64,000 bases of DNA. It comes from an uncultured Lachnospiraceae bacterium (GTDB lineage Bacteria > Bacillota > Clostridia > Lachnospirales > Lachnospiraceae). The translations under genes were made by a program, and so were the position numbers. The DNA lies in NCBI GenBank assembly GCA_910577645.1, contig CAJTOL010000008.1, positions 1 through 64,000 on the forward strand, given 5' to 3'. Under the pieces are notes generated by a model. The model was given only the letters and a program-made list of their open reading frames with translations. It made no database searches and had not been told where the DNA came from. Shown piece after piece: positions 33,424 to 42,345 of the stretch. Numbering within the stretch: the first letter of the stretch is position 1; each line of letters opens with the position of its first letter.

Positions 33424-33532
33424 AAATCCCAATCCTCCTTTCCTTTTACTCCACACTAAAAATTTTATTGCAAAGTGCGGCAAGGTGAAACCTCAAATTC
33501 ATTTATGAAAAGAAGATGAGGAACATATATAC
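33424..33532. other. Rest of the 33306-33610 gap
   Basis: Apart from the possible leader peptide, two small stems and the terminator at 33533-33580, I see nothing in this gap. Confidence 0.4.
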
Positions 33533-33580
33533 AAAAATCCGGAAAGATTCCCTATGTCAGTGGATTCTTTCCGGATTTTT
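33533..33580. terminator. Bidirectional terminator after the 33611 gene
   Basis: AAAAATCCGGAAAGA (33533-33547) pairs with TCTTTCCGGATTTTT (33566-33580), with A- and T-rich flanks on both strands. It lies 30 bp downstream of the minus-strand cell-wall-binding gene. Confidence 0.85.
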
Positions 33581-33610
33581 TGCACATTTTTATTTCTGCA
33601 GGGCTATCGG

Positions 33611-34507
33611 CTATTTAAGGGAACCGTCAGCTCCTGGGGTAAATAACATGGGTTTGGTCAGCATGCTGCCGTCAGAAAGCATGTAATAGGTCTTGCCGTC
33701 TACCTGGATAAATCCGGTGGTCATTACCCCGTTCTCAGGATTTAAATAGTACCATTTTCCGTCTAACTCCAGCCATCCGGTGCAGAGAGCGCCGTCAGCG
33801 CCGTAGTAATACCAGTTTCCGTTCTCTTCTGACCAGCCTAAGGGCTTTACAGAGCCGGAAGCTTCAGAATCGCCGTTGTCATTGGAATGGTCAGAAGGGT
33901 TGGAATTAAACCGCATAACCTTGCTGGCGGTATTAGAGCCGTTTTCTGTCCAAATAACACAGGCGCTTCCGGGAGTCAGGCTGTCAATATAGATCATCTG
34001 ACGGGTCAGATAAGGAGTCAGGTAGCAATCGGCAGGAATTTCATAAACCTGGCCGCCAACAGCGGTTAAGGCAGCGGACCCATCCTGGCGAATCTGTAAA
34101 TCTTTAACAATAACATAAGCCGGAACCTGATAATCAGCCGGTACGTTGACGAAAATCACGTCCGCATTAGCCATGGGGGGCAGGCTCATGGTCATGGCGG
34201 GACCTACATAAGCATAAACCGTCTCGCCTTCCCGGATTTCTTCGTAGGTTACAGGCATACCGGAAACGGCATCCAGAATAAGCGCGCCCTCTGTGGTAAC
34301 CACTACCTCATTGTGAATGGCAGAGGTATCGGAGTTGGTCAGGTGAAGGCTTTTACCGTCCCCTTTTTCTGCGGTTCCGTAAACATATACGGGTGCAAGC
34401 TCCGGGGTACTCTGTATGGTGCTGTCAGCCTGGGTCGTTATGGCTGCTCCCAGGGCCAGGGCGGCTATAGCGCTGAAGGTCAAACATAATTTGGTTAATT
34501 TTCTCAT
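33611..34507 (-). CDS. Secreted protein with C-terminal cell-wall-binding repeats
   Basis: A 298-residue protein with a Sec signal peptide (LCLTFSAIAALALGAAITTQ, about 6-25). An unnamed exported domain (about 30-200) follows, then choline-binding-type repeats (GWSEENGNWYYYGADGALCT, GWLELDGKWYYLNPENGVMT, GFIQVDGKTYYMLSDGSMLT, about 218-285). The ATG at 34507 has AGGAGGA upstream; the reading to 34549 lacks one. A possible promoter is TTGGAA/TAAGAT with 17-bp spacing on the minus strand near 34590-34565. The globular domain function is unknown. Confidence 0.85.
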   Translation of the reverse strand: MRKLTKLCLTFSAIAALALGAAITTQADSTIQSTPELAPVYVYGTAEKGDGKSLHLTNSDTSAIHNEVVVTTEGALILDAVSGMPVTYEEIREGETVYAYVGPAMTMSLPPMANADVIFVNVPADYQVPAYVIVKDLQIRQDGSAALTAVGGQVYEIPADCYLTPYLTRQMIYIDSLTPGSACVIWTENGSNTASKVMRFNSNPSDHSNDNGDSEASGSVKPLGWSEENGNWYYYGADGALCTGWLELDGKWYYLNPENGVMTTGFIQVDGKTYYMLSDGSMLTKPMLFTPGADGSLK

Positions 34508-34631
34508 AAAAAATCCTCCTGTTATACTGCCGTTAAATAACAGCGTCATATTTGATGCACTGTTATCTTAGCACAGGAGGAAGGGAATTCCAATAAATCT
34601 TCTATGAAGGTTTTCTGACGTTTTTCTGACT

Positions 34632-35189
34632 TTAGAAAAATAAATGTTCAATAAGGATTTTTAACCCCATTGTGATTAAGATAATGCCTCCGGCCAGCTC
34701 CGCCTTTGACTTATAGCGGATGCCGAACACATTTCCGATACGGACTCCGGCAATGGACAGGGCAAAGGTGACAATGCCGATAAAGCTGACAGCCGGGATA
34801 ATCTGCACATTTAAAAAGGCAAAGGTAACCCCTATAGCCAGGGCGTCAATGCTGGTGGCAATGGCCAGAAGGGCCATATTGCCGGGGGATACGGAGCAAT
34901 CCATCTCTTCCTCGCTTTTACTGAAAGCTTCCTTTGCCATGTTAAAGCCAATGATGCCAAGGAGAATAAAAGCGATCCAGTGATCAAACCGAGTGATCAC
35001 CGTGCGGAACTGGTAACCTAAAAAGTAGCCGATAGCCGGCATCAGAGCCTGAAAGCTTCCGAACCAGAGACCGATAATCCCGGCGTGTTTCCATCGCATA
35101 CAGGGCATGGAAAGCCCTTTGCAGATAGAGACGGCAAAGGCATCCATGGAGAGTCCAAGGGCAATTAAAAAAAGTTCAAACAGGGACAT
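34632..35189 (-). CDS. mntP: Manganese efflux pump MntP
   Basis: MntP exports Mn2+ to prevent toxicity. The 185-residue protein has six membrane spans, with the internal repeat marks LGLSMDAFAVSICKGL and ATSIDALAIGVTFAFL carrying the conserved Asp residues. It is the last of three closely spaced minus-strand genes after MATE and NYN (12-bp gap), so no separate leader exists here and no yybP-ykoY manganese riboswitch is seen. Confidence 0.95.
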   Translation of the reverse strand: MSLFELFLIALGLSMDAFAVSICKGLSMPCMRWKHAGIIGLWFGSFQALMPAIGYFLGYQFRTVITRFDHWIAFILLGIIGFNMAKEAFSKSEEEMDCSVSPGNMALLAIATSIDALAIGVTFAFLNVQIIPAVSFIGIVTFALSIAGVRIGNVFGIRYKSKAELAGGIILITMGLKILIEHLFF

Positions 35190-35201
35190 GGGAAAATTCT
35201 C

Positions 35202-35750
35202 CTAATTTTTTTTCTTCTTTTTTTCCGGCTTTTTTACCCGGTCCAGCCGGATATCCTCCAGATATTCCAGGAGATCCGGATCCACATGGTCAAAGAGCCA
35301 GTTTTTTCGGGAAGGAGTTTTCTCAAGATGCTGCTTCTTGATTTCCACATTGGTTTCTTTAATCTCTTTTTTTAAGTCATGGGCGGAAAGCCTCATGGCG
35401 CCCTTTCCCAGAATGATTATCTGCTCCAGTTTATCAGAAGTGGCTACCGCTACGCTGTAGCGCCGATCCATCTGCTGGGTAACCTTTTCTATGTACTGAT
35501 CGGCAGTTTCAGCCTCCTTGGTAAATACCACATGGATATTATTGTACTGAATGACTGTGCCCGGGTTGTTTTTCACTTTATAGCCGTCAAATACTACGAT
35601 TACATGACATTTTTTATAGCCTTGGTAATTGCACAGGGTATCCTGGAGGGAAGTTCTGGCGGCGTCTAAATTAACAGCAGCCAATTCCTTTAATTCCGGC
35701 CAGGCGTGGATGATGTTGTATCCGTCCACCAGCAGATATTCACAGGTCAT
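35202..35750 (-). CDS. NYN-domain RNA-processing protein (YacP/Rae1-like)
   Basis: A 182-residue PIN-like NYN (DUF901) ribonuclease-type protein. Acidic active-site residues are visible in LLVDGYNIIHAWPEL (about 6-20), VVFDGYKV, and TSDKLEQ. The tail is Lys-rich (KKPEKKKKKN). Bacillus relatives cleave mRNA in the ribosomal A site; this role is only inferred here. ATG after AAGGAG, 9 bp after the MATE gene. Confidence 0.9.
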   Translation of the reverse strand: MTCEYLLVDGYNIIHAWPELKELAAVNLDAARTSLQDTLCNYQGYKKCHVIVVFDGYKVKNNPGTVIQYNNIHVVFTKEAETADQYIEKVTQQMDRRYSVAVATSDKLEQIIILGKGAMRLSAHDLKKEIKETNVEIKKQHLEKTPSRKNWLFDHVDPDLLEYLEDIRLDRVKKPEKKKKKN

Positions 35751-35759
35751 AACGGCTCC

Positions 35760-37118
35760 TTAATTTTTACTGAGAGGCTTGACTTTCAGCTTATAAATCC
35801 GGATAAACAGGATGGTGCTGAACGTGACGGAAAGAAGCTCTGCCAAGGGGAAGGAAAACCAGACAGCATTTAAACCAAACAGGACAGCGAATAAAAATGC
35901 CAGGGGCAGGATCCCGATAAGCTGGCGGATAATGGATACAATCAGGCTGTAGACGCCGTTTCCAAGAGCCTGGAATACAGAACCTACAATAATGCAGTAA
36001 CCGGCAAACAAAAAGCTTAAGCTGATGATTTTAAGAGCCGGAATACCAATCTCCAGCATATGATCGGAAGCGTTAAACAGGAGAAGGAGCTGCCTGGGGA
36101 AAAGCTGGAAAGCAACCAGCCCAATAAGCATGATGGACACAGCGCTGATAACCGAAAGTTTGATGGTATCCATGATTCTCTTTTTATTTTTTGCGCCGAA
36201 ATTGTAGGCAATAATAGGGATCATGCCATTGTTAAGGCCGAAAATAGGCATGAAGATAAAACTTTGAAGCTTAAAGTAAACACCTAATACAGAGACGGCA
36301 GTTTCTGAGAAGCCAATGAGAATGCGGTTCATGCCCAGAAGCATCAGGGAACCGATGGACTGCATAATCGTGCTGGGAACTCCTACCGTGTAGATGGTGC
36401 GGATGGTAGCGCCATGGGGGTGGAAACCTTTAAAGGACATAGAAATGTCCGGGTTTCTCTTCATATTAAAAAGAAGTGACATAAGCATGGCTACAATCTG
36501 GCCAAATACCGTTGCCAGAGCTGCGCCCCGGATCCCCATCTTAGGCGCTCCGAAAAGACCGAAGATCAGGATGGGGTCAAATATAATATTGAGGATAGCG
36601 CCGGTACCCTGAGAGTACATATTATAGATGGTGCGGCCGGTAGACTGGATGATGCGTTCAAACATCATCTCACCGAAAATTCCGAAGCCCAGCACGGTAC
36701 AGATGATCATATACTGCACGCCCAGCTCTATAATTTCCGGATTAGAAGTCTGACTGGAAAAATAGAATCGGGACAGGGTAAGGCCCATAATGGCAAATAC
36801 TGCGTAGCTTACAAATGCCAGAAACACACCGTTTACGGCAGCCAGGTTTGCAAGATCCCGGCGCCCCTCCCCTAAGGATCTGGACAAAAGCGCATTAACA
36901 CCTACACAGGTGCCTGCGGAAACGGCGATCATCAGATTTTGAATGGGAAATGCCAGTGAAACGGCAGTCAGGGCTGCTTCGCTGATTTGGGCGACAAAAA
37001 TACTGTCAATAATATTATACAGCGCCTGCACCAGCATAGAAATCATCATTGGCAGGGACATGGTAAACAGCAGTTTGGAAACAGGCATGGTGCCCATTTT
37101 ATTTTCTGTCTGCGACAT
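35760..37118 (-). CDS. MATE-family multidrug/Na+ efflux transporter
   Basis: A 452-residue polytopic protein with 12 predicted spans in two homologous halves: PVSKLLFTMSLPMMISMLVQ starts the first, IRTIYTVGVPSTIMQSIGSL the second. MATE proteins export cationic drugs or other small molecules in exchange for Na+ or H+. ATG at 37118 with AGGAGGAACC upstream. It heads a three-gene run with NYN and mntP. The intergenic palindrome R2 lies just upstream. Confidence 0.93.
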   Translation of the reverse strand: MSQTENKMGTMPVSKLLFTMSLPMMISMLVQALYNIIDSIFVAQISEAALTAVSLAFPIQNLMIAVSAGTCVGVNALLSRSLGEGRRDLANLAAVNGVFLAFVSYAVFAIMGLTLSRFYFSSQTSNPEIIELGVQYMIICTVLGFGIFGEMMFERIIQSTGRTIYNMYSQGTGAILNIIFDPILIFGLFGAPKMGIRGAALATVFGQIVAMLMSLLFNMKRNPDISMSFKGFHPHGATIRTIYTVGVPSTIMQSIGSLMLLGMNRILIGFSETAVSVLGVYFKLQSFIFMPIFGLNNGMIPIIAYNFGAKNKKRIMDTIKLSVISAVSIMLIGLVAFQLFPRQLLLLFNASDHMLEIGIPALKIISLSFLFAGYCIIVGSVFQALGNGVYSLIVSIIRQLIGILPLAFLFAVLFGLNAVWFSFPLAELLSVTFSTILFIRIYKLKVKPLSKN

Positions 37119-37228
37119 AATGGTTCCTCCTTTATTTATAATAAGTATGCACAATTGCAGCGTGCTAACTATTGTATCTCCTGGGGGCGGGTTCTGTCAA
37201 GAAGAGTCTGAAAAAGGATGTGGATGTG

Positions 37229-37376
37229 GCAAAATGAAACCAGGAAGTTTCTATCCGCGCTGTCCGCCAACTCTCGCTGACACCTGTACATTTTGACGGA
37301 TTACATCCATCCTATCCAGTACATATGTGCCGGGAATGCGGACATCTGACAATAGAAAGCTTCCTGGTTTTGGGAA
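37229..37376. repeat. Intergenic palindrome family, copy R2 (longest)
   Basis: The arms AAAATGAAACCAGGAAG-TTTCTAT (about 37230-37254) and ATAGAAAG-CTTCCTGGTTTT (about 37353-37374) enclose about 100 bp. This interior holds GCGCTGTCC at its left and TCCAGTACATATGTGC plus ATGCGGACATCTGACA at its right, strings shared with R4. It lies between the symporter gene end and the MATE gene. Confidence 0.8.
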
Positions 37377-37379
37377 AAT

Positions 37380-38921
37380 TTATTTACTGCCAAGGGCTAC
37401 AGACTGAGGAACCTCCATCAATTTGTTGTAGCAGGCGAATGCGTCGTCCACCAGCTTCTGCTCCGGGGCTTTGGTAAACAGGCTGACAACCGGGACAATG
37501 ATAAGCCCTGCCAGCATGGCGAAAGCGCCTGCATTAATGGGGGACTGGAGGATTACAGGAAAAGCGCTTCTCATCAGCATGTTGGCGGTCATCAGACCGG
37601 AGCCAAAGAGAAAACAGCACCACACCGAAACCTTGGTGGCCTTTTTCCAGTACAGCCCATAGAGGAAGGGAGCCAAAAAGGATCCTGCCAGCGCGCCCCA
37701 GGAGATTCCCATAAGCTGGGCGATAAAAGTAATGTTGTTTTTATACTGAATTACCGCAAGGACAGCGGAGACGGCGATAAACACTACAATAAGAAGGCGG
37801 ATAACTGCCACCTGCTTTTTTTCATCCATGTCCGGCATCAGGGTTTCCTTTAAAAAGTCCAGAGTCAGGGTAGAGCTGGAAGCCATAACCAGAGAGGACA
37901 GGGTGGACATGGAGGCAGACAGTACCAGAATTACCACCAGACCGATTAAAAGCTCCGGAAGGCCGGACAACATGGTGGGAATAACGGCGTCATAGCCTTC
38001 GGCAGCCAAATCAAACTGTCCGGTATATAGCCGTCCAAAGCCGCCTAAAAAGTAGCAGCCGCCGGAAACCACAATGGCAAAAAAGGTGGAGATAATCGTG
38101 CCCTTCTGAATGGCCTTCTCGCTTTTGATGGCGTAAAATTTCTGAACCATCTGAGGCAGTCCCCAGGTTCCCAGGGAAGTTAAAATGATAACTCCAAGGA
38201 GGTTTAGAGGATCCGGCCCGAAGAAGGAGGCAAAAACGCCGGGCTGGGAGGAGGCCGCCGGATCTTCAACAGATGCCAGCTTATTTAAGGCTTCCATAAA
38301 GCCTCCGTGACCGTTTAAAATGGCTGCGATGATAATAACGATACCAGCCAGCATGATGATACCCTGGATAAAGTCGTTGATGGCGGTTGCCATGTAACCT
38401 CCCGCCACTACGTAGATGCCGGTGAGCACTGCCATAGCGATGATACACACCGTATAATCTACATGAAAGGCCATCCCAAAGAGGCGGGACAGGCCGTTGT
38501 ACAGGGAGGCGGTATAGGGAATCAAAAATATAAATACAATTAGAGACGCTCCCAGCTTCAGAGAAGGACTGCCAAACCGCTTTCCGAAAAATTCCGGCAT
38601 GGTGGCGCTGTTTAAATGCTGGGTGATAATACGGGTTCTGCGGCCTAAAATTACCCAGGCCAGGAGAGAGCCGATAAGGGCGTTTCCCAGGCCGATCCAG
38701 GTGGAAGCGATTCCGTATTTCCAGCCAAACTGTCCGGCGTAGCCTACAAAAATAACTGCAGAGAAATAGGAGGTTCCATAGGCAAAAGCCGTGAGCCAGG
38801 GCCCTACAGAACGCCCTCCCAGTACAAAACTGTTGACGTCAGAGGTGTGACGCCGGCAGTACAGGCCGATACCGGCCATGACGGAAAAAAAGATTAATAC
38901 CATTATAATTTTGATTACCAT
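37380..38921 (-). CDS. Sodium:solute symporter (SSS family)
   Basis: A 513-residue transporter with 13 predicted spans. SSS marks include SFVLGGRSVGPWLTAFAYGT (about 30-49), the Na+-site region GYMATAINDFIQGIIM (about 175-190) and LSASMSTLSSLVMASSSTLT (about 334-353). It belongs near the proline/pantothenate branch. The substrate is unknown; the acyl-CoA synthetase encoded just upstream suggests a carboxylate. ATG after AAGGAGG. Confidence 0.92.
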   Translation of the reverse strand: MVIKIIMVLIFFSVMAGIGLYCRRHTSDVNSFVLGGRSVGPWLTAFAYGTSYFSAVIFVGYAGQFGWKYGIASTWIGLGNALIGSLLAWVILGRRTRIITQHLNSATMPEFFGKRFGSPSLKLGASLIVFIFLIPYTASLYNGLSRLFGMAFHVDYTVCIIAMAVLTGIYVVAGGYMATAINDFIQGIIMLAGIVIIIAAILNGHGGFMEALNKLASVEDPAASSQPGVFASFFGPDPLNLLGVIILTSLGTWGLPQMVQKFYAIKSEKAIQKGTIISTFFAIVVSGGCYFLGGFGRLYTGQFDLAAEGYDAVIPTMLSGLPELLIGLVVILVLSASMSTLSSLVMASSSTLTLDFLKETLMPDMDEKKQVAVIRLLIVVFIAVSAVLAVIQYKNNITFIAQLMGISWGALAGSFLAPFLYGLYWKKATKVSVWCCFLFGSGLMTANMLMRSAFPVILQSPINAGAFAMLAGLIIVPVVSLFTKAPEQKLVDDAFACYNKLMEVPQSVALGSK

Positions 38922-38960
38922 TGGAATGTCCTCCTTATGCTGTATGAAATCGGGGGGCCG

Positions 38961-39002
38961 GCAGTTTAGACGGGGAGCTTTCTGCCCCGCTGTCTGAACT
39001 GC
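38961..39002 (-). repeat. Hairpin between acyl-CoA synthetase and symporter genes
   Basis: GCAGTTTAGACGGGG (38961-38975) pairs with CCCCGCTGTCTGAACTGC (38985-39002), with small bulges. There is no T tract on the minus strand, so it is more likely an mRNA stabiliser or processing site than a terminator. Confidence 0.55.
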
Positions 39003-39008
39003 TGCGTT

Positions 39009-40643
39009 TTATGAGCGGTTTTGAGCTTCTACCAGGCGGCCGCTGCCGTACATTTCCCGAAGTTTGGGCTTTTCGATCTTGCCGGTTGGGTTTCTGGGAA
39101 CATCGGCAAAGATAATCCGGTGGGGGCGTTTATATCTGGGCAGTTTTCTGCAAAACTGGTTTACATCGTCTTCTGTACAGGAAAAGCCTTGTTTGACGGA
39201 GATCACCGCAGCGGCAATCTCACCCAGACGCTTGTCGGGAAGGCCGATAACCGCCACATCGTGAACCGGCTGGTAGGTACGCAGGAAATCTTCAATCTGA
39301 ACAGGATACAGATTCTCACCACCGCTGATAATCACGTCTTTTTTGCGGTCAACCAACATGATAAACCCGTCGGCGTCTTCCATAGCCATGTCGCCGGTAT
39401 AGAGCCAGCCGTCCTTTAATACGTCCTCCGTGGCCTTGGGATCGTGATAGTAACAGACCATAACGCCGGGGCCCTTTACAATCAGCTCGCCTACCTGGCC
39501 TTGGGGGACCTGGCAGTTATTTCCGTCTACAATCTGAACTTCCCAGCCATAGCCTGCTTTTCCGATGGCGCCTGCCTTTTCAATATTTTCCACACCCAGA
39601 TGAACGCAGCCGGGGCCGATAGACTCGCTGAGACCGTAATTGGTATCGTACTGGTGGCCGGGGAAGTGGTCTCTCCACCGTTTAATCATGCTGGGAGGCA
39701 CAGGCTGTGCTCCGATATGCATGAGACGCCACTGTGAAAGCTGGTAATCCTCTGCCTTTAAATCCCCCCGGTCTAAGGCATCCAGAATATCCTGGGCCCA
39801 GGGCACTAACAGCCAGACAATGGTGCAGTGTTCCTTGGAAACCGCGTCCAGAATGGCAGAAGGGCTGGTTCCCTTTAACAGAACCGCTTTGCTTCCGGAA
39901 AGGAGGCTGCCGAACCAATGCATTTTTGCGCCGGTGTGATACAGGGGCGGAATGCATAAAAATACATCGTCCCTGCCCTGCCCGTGATGCTTCTGCTCGG
40001 CTAAAGCGGCATGCATCAGAGCCTTGTGAGTATGGAGAATAGCCTTGGGAAATCCGGTGGTGCCGGAGGAAAAATAGATGGCAGCCTCGTCCTCGTCATT
40101 AACATCAATCTTAGGGGAGGAGCTGGAGCAATTTGCCGCATGGGCCATGTAATCCTCTGCAAAAGAAGGACAGCCCTCGCCTACAAAGATCAGCAGGCGA
40201 TGATGACTGATCTCGTCTGCAATTTCCTCCACGCGCCCAATAAACTCCGGCCCGAATACCAGGACGTCGGCCTCGGCCAGGTTAAGGCAGTAAGAAATTT
40301 CGTCGGAGGAATAGCGGAAGTTTAAAGGCACCGCCAGGGCGCCGGTCTTTAAAATGCCAAAATAAATAGGAAGCCATTCCAGGCAGTTCATAAGCAGGAT
40401 GGCAACCTTATCTCCTTTGTGGATGCCCATGCTCAACAGGAGATTGGCAAATCGGTTGGCTTTTTCATTAAATACGTTCCAGGTGATTTCCCGACGGTAA
40501 TAAGGGGCCTGGGACGGCTCGATTAAATTGTACTCTCTCCAGGTGACCCGGCGGGTCTCCGGCAGTTCCGGATTGATTTCCACAAGGCTGATATCATCGC
40601 CATAGAGGCGACAGTTTTTTTCCAGCAGTTCCGTAATAGGCAT
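39009..40643 (-). CDS. AMP-binding acyl-CoA synthetase
   Basis: A 544-residue class I adenylate-forming enzyme that activates a carboxylic acid to its CoA thioester. Motifs: IYFSSGTTGFPKAILHTH (P-loop, about 188-205), TNYGLSES (about 333-340), YTGDMAMEDADGFIMLVDRK (about 415-434) and the catalytic lysine in NPTGKIEK near the end. The domain order and length are those of the medium/long-chain family; the actual acid is not clear. It precedes the Na+/solute symporter by 87 bp and is probably co-transcribed, which suggests uptake and activation of the same acid. Confidence 0.92.
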   Translation of the reverse strand: MPITELLEKNCRLYGDDISLVEINPELPETRRVTWREYNLIEPSQAPYYRREITWNVFNEKANRFANLLLSMGIHKGDKVAILLMNCLEWLPIYFGILKTGALAVPLNFRYSSDEISYCLNLAEADVLVFGPEFIGRVEEIADEISHHRLLIFVGEGCPSFAEDYMAHAANCSSSSPKIDVNDEDEAAIYFSSGTTGFPKAILHTHKALMHAALAEQKHHGQGRDDVFLCIPPLYHTGAKMHWFGSLLSGSKAVLLKGTSPSAILDAVSKEHCTIVWLLVPWAQDILDALDRGDLKAEDYQLSQWRLMHIGAQPVPPSMIKRWRDHFPGHQYDTNYGLSESIGPGCVHLGVENIEKAGAIGKAGYGWEVQIVDGNNCQVPQGQVGELIVKGPGVMVCYYHDPKATEDVLKDGWLYTGDMAMEDADGFIMLVDRKKDVIISGGENLYPVQIEDFLRTYQPVHDVAVIGLPDKRLGEIAAAVISVKQGFSCTEDDVNQFCRKLPRYKRPHRIIFADVPRNPTGKIEKPKLREMYGSGRLVEAQNRS

Positions 40644-40694
40644 AATAACAACTCCTTACTCTAAATAGTTACAATTTTTCGTTTGTATTTTCAC

Positions 40695-40757
40695 TTTAAC
40701 GCTTTGGTGCGTTTAATTGATAAAGTAGAATATACATGATTTTAGGGGGAATGTCAA
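40695..40757 (-). promoter_or_regulatory. Promoter and operator-like palindrome for the acyl-CoA synthetase gene
   Basis: On the minus strand TTGACA (40757-40752) and TATATT (40734-40729) are spaced 17 bp. Just after the expected start lies an inverted repeat TTAACGC-TTTGGT-GCGTTTAA (40696-40716), a likely regulator site. Confidence 0.6.
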
Positions 40758-40784
40758 CTGCGATTCATTATTTTGACAGTAACA

Positions 40785-40822
40785 GCTCAGGCGGCGGCCT
40801 GAATTGTTGCTTTTTATTAATG
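40785..40822 (+). terminator. Hairpin with T tract between divergent promoters
   Basis: AACAG-CTCAGGC pairs with GCCTGAA-TTGTT, followed by GCTTTTTATT. It sits between the two divergent promoters, where no plus-strand gene precedes it, so its use as a terminator is unclear. The rest of the 40644-40947 gap holds the two promoters only. Confidence 0.4.
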
Positions 40823-40841
40823 AGAACAACCAGGAAACCTC

Positions 40842-40870
40842 TTGCAAAGGAAAAATGATTATGCTATCAT
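40842..40870 (+). promoter_or_regulatory. Promoter of the aminotransferase gene
   Basis: TTGCAA (40842-40847) and TATCAT (40865-40870) are spaced 17 bp, about 77 bp before the ATG. Confidence 0.65.
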
Positions 40871-40947
40871 ACCTGAATAGTTATCAAATTTTATCGCATA
40901 AAAAGCATCCCTATATGAAACGACAGAAAATGCAAGGAGGAGTTTTG

Positions 40948-42243
40948 ATGAAGCCATATGCTGAGTTGACGAAAGAAGAGTTATTAGAGCTGAGAAAATC
41001 TTTGAAAGCCCAGTACCGGGAGTACTATGGAAAAGATTTAAAGCTGGATATGTCCAGAGGGAAACCCTGTGTAGAGCAGTTAGACCTGTCCATGGAAATG
41101 ATGGACGTATTAAACAGCGATTCAGATTTAATCTGCGATGATGGAACAGACTGCCGCAACTATGGCGTTCTGGACGGTATTTCCGAGGCCAAGGAACTTT
41201 TGGCGGATATGATTGAGGTAAACCCGGATAAAATTATTATTTATGGAAACTCCAGCCTGAACGTTATGTACGATACCCTTGCCCGGGCCATGACCCACGG
41301 GGTTATGGGAAGCACTCCCTGGGCAAAACTTGATAAGGTAAAGTTTTTGTGTCCGGTTCCCGGCTATGACCGCCACTTTGCCATGACCGAATATTTCGGC
41401 ATTGAGATGATAAACGTCCCCATGACGCCCACCGGCCCGGATATGGATATGGTGGAGGAGCTGGTTGCAGGCGATGAAGCAATAAAAGGCATCTGGTGTG
41501 TGCCCAAGTACTCCAATCCCCAGGGAATTTCCTATTCTGATGAGACGGTCCGCCGTTTTGCCCGGCTGAAACCGGCAGCCAAGGATTTCCGTATTTACTG
41601 GGATAATGCATACGGCGTCCATCATTTATATGATCACGACCAGGATCATCTTATCGAGATTTTAGCGGAGTGTAAGAGGGCAGGAAATCCGGATTTAGTT
41701 TATAAGTTTTCTTCCACCTCCAAAATCAGCTTCCCCGGCTCAGGGATTGCAGCTTTGGCTACTTCTTTAAATAACCTGGCTGATATCCGCAGTCAGTTAA
41801 AAAACCAGACTATCGGACATGACAAGGTAAATCAGCTCCGCCACGTGCGTTTCTTCGGCGGCATTCACGGTATGGTAGAGCATATGAGAAAGCATGCGGA
41901 TATCCTTCGCCCCAAGTTTGAGATGGTAGAGGAGACTTTGAAGAGGGAATTAGGCGGCCTTGGAATCGGGGAGTGGACTTGCCCGAAAGGCGGATATTTT
42001 ATTTCTTTTGAATCTATGGAGGGATGTGCCAAAGATATTGTGGCAAAATGTAAAAAGGCAGGCGTTACCATGACCGGAGCAGGGGCCGCTTTCCCCTACG
42101 GGAAAGACCCTAAGGACAGCAATATCCGGATTGCTCCTACCTATCCGCCGTTAAAGGATTTGGAAATCGCCATGAATCTGTTTTCCCTGTGCGTAAAGCT
42201 GGTCAGTGTAGAAAAACTTTTGGCTGACAAAAAGGATAATTAA
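40948..42243 (+). CDS. MocR-type class I aminotransferase
   Basis: A 431-residue PLP-dependent aminotransferase without a GntR-type DNA-binding domain, of the Aminotran_MocR branch (predicted aspartate/alanine aminotransferases). The PLP lysine is in FSSTSKISFPGSG (about 253-265). Other marks are MSRGKPCVEQLDLS at the start, NYGVLDGISEAKELLADM and CVPKYSNPQGISYSDETV. I chose the ATG at 40948 after AAGGAGGAG. The amino donor is not certain. A strong terminator follows. Confidence 0.9.
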   Translation: MKPYAELTKEELLELRKSLKAQYREYYGKDLKLDMSRGKPCVEQLDLSMEMMDVLNSDSDLICDDGTDCRNYGVLDGISEAKELLADMIEVNPDKIIIYGNSSLNVMYDTLARAMTHGVMGSTPWAKLDKVKFLCPVPGYDRHFAMTEYFGIEMINVPMTPTGPDMDMVEELVAGDEAIKGIWCVPKYSNPQGISYSDETVRRFARLKPAAKDFRIYWDNAYGVHHLYDHDQDHLIEILAECKRAGNPDLVYKFSSTSKISFPGSGIAALATSLNNLADIRSQLKNQTIGHDKVNQLRHVRFFGGIHGMVEHMRKHADILRPKFEMVEETLKRELGGLGIGEWTCPKGGYFISFESMEGCAKDIVAKCKKAGVTMTGAGAAFPYGKDPKDSNIRIAPTYPPLKDLEIAMNLFSLCVKLVSVEKLLADKKDN

Positions 42244-42255
42244 AGAAAGTATCCC

Positions 42256-42292
42256 AGGCGCCTCCGGCACATATGCCGGGACGCCTTTTTAT
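42256..42292 (+). terminator. Terminator of the aminotransferase gene
   Basis: AGGCG-CCT-CCGGCA pairs with TGCCGG-GA-CGCCT around a CATA loop, followed by TTTTTAT. Confidence 0.85.
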
Positions 42293-42345
42293 AGACTTTG
42301 GGCAAAAGCGGGCCGGGGACGCATTTGCTCAGATTGGAGGATGAT

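Noticed and set aside
34508..35201. Possible yybP-ykoY manganese riboswitch for mntP
   Set aside because: mntP follows the NYN gene after 12 bp, leaving no room for a leader, and no motif was seen further upstream of the MATE gene.
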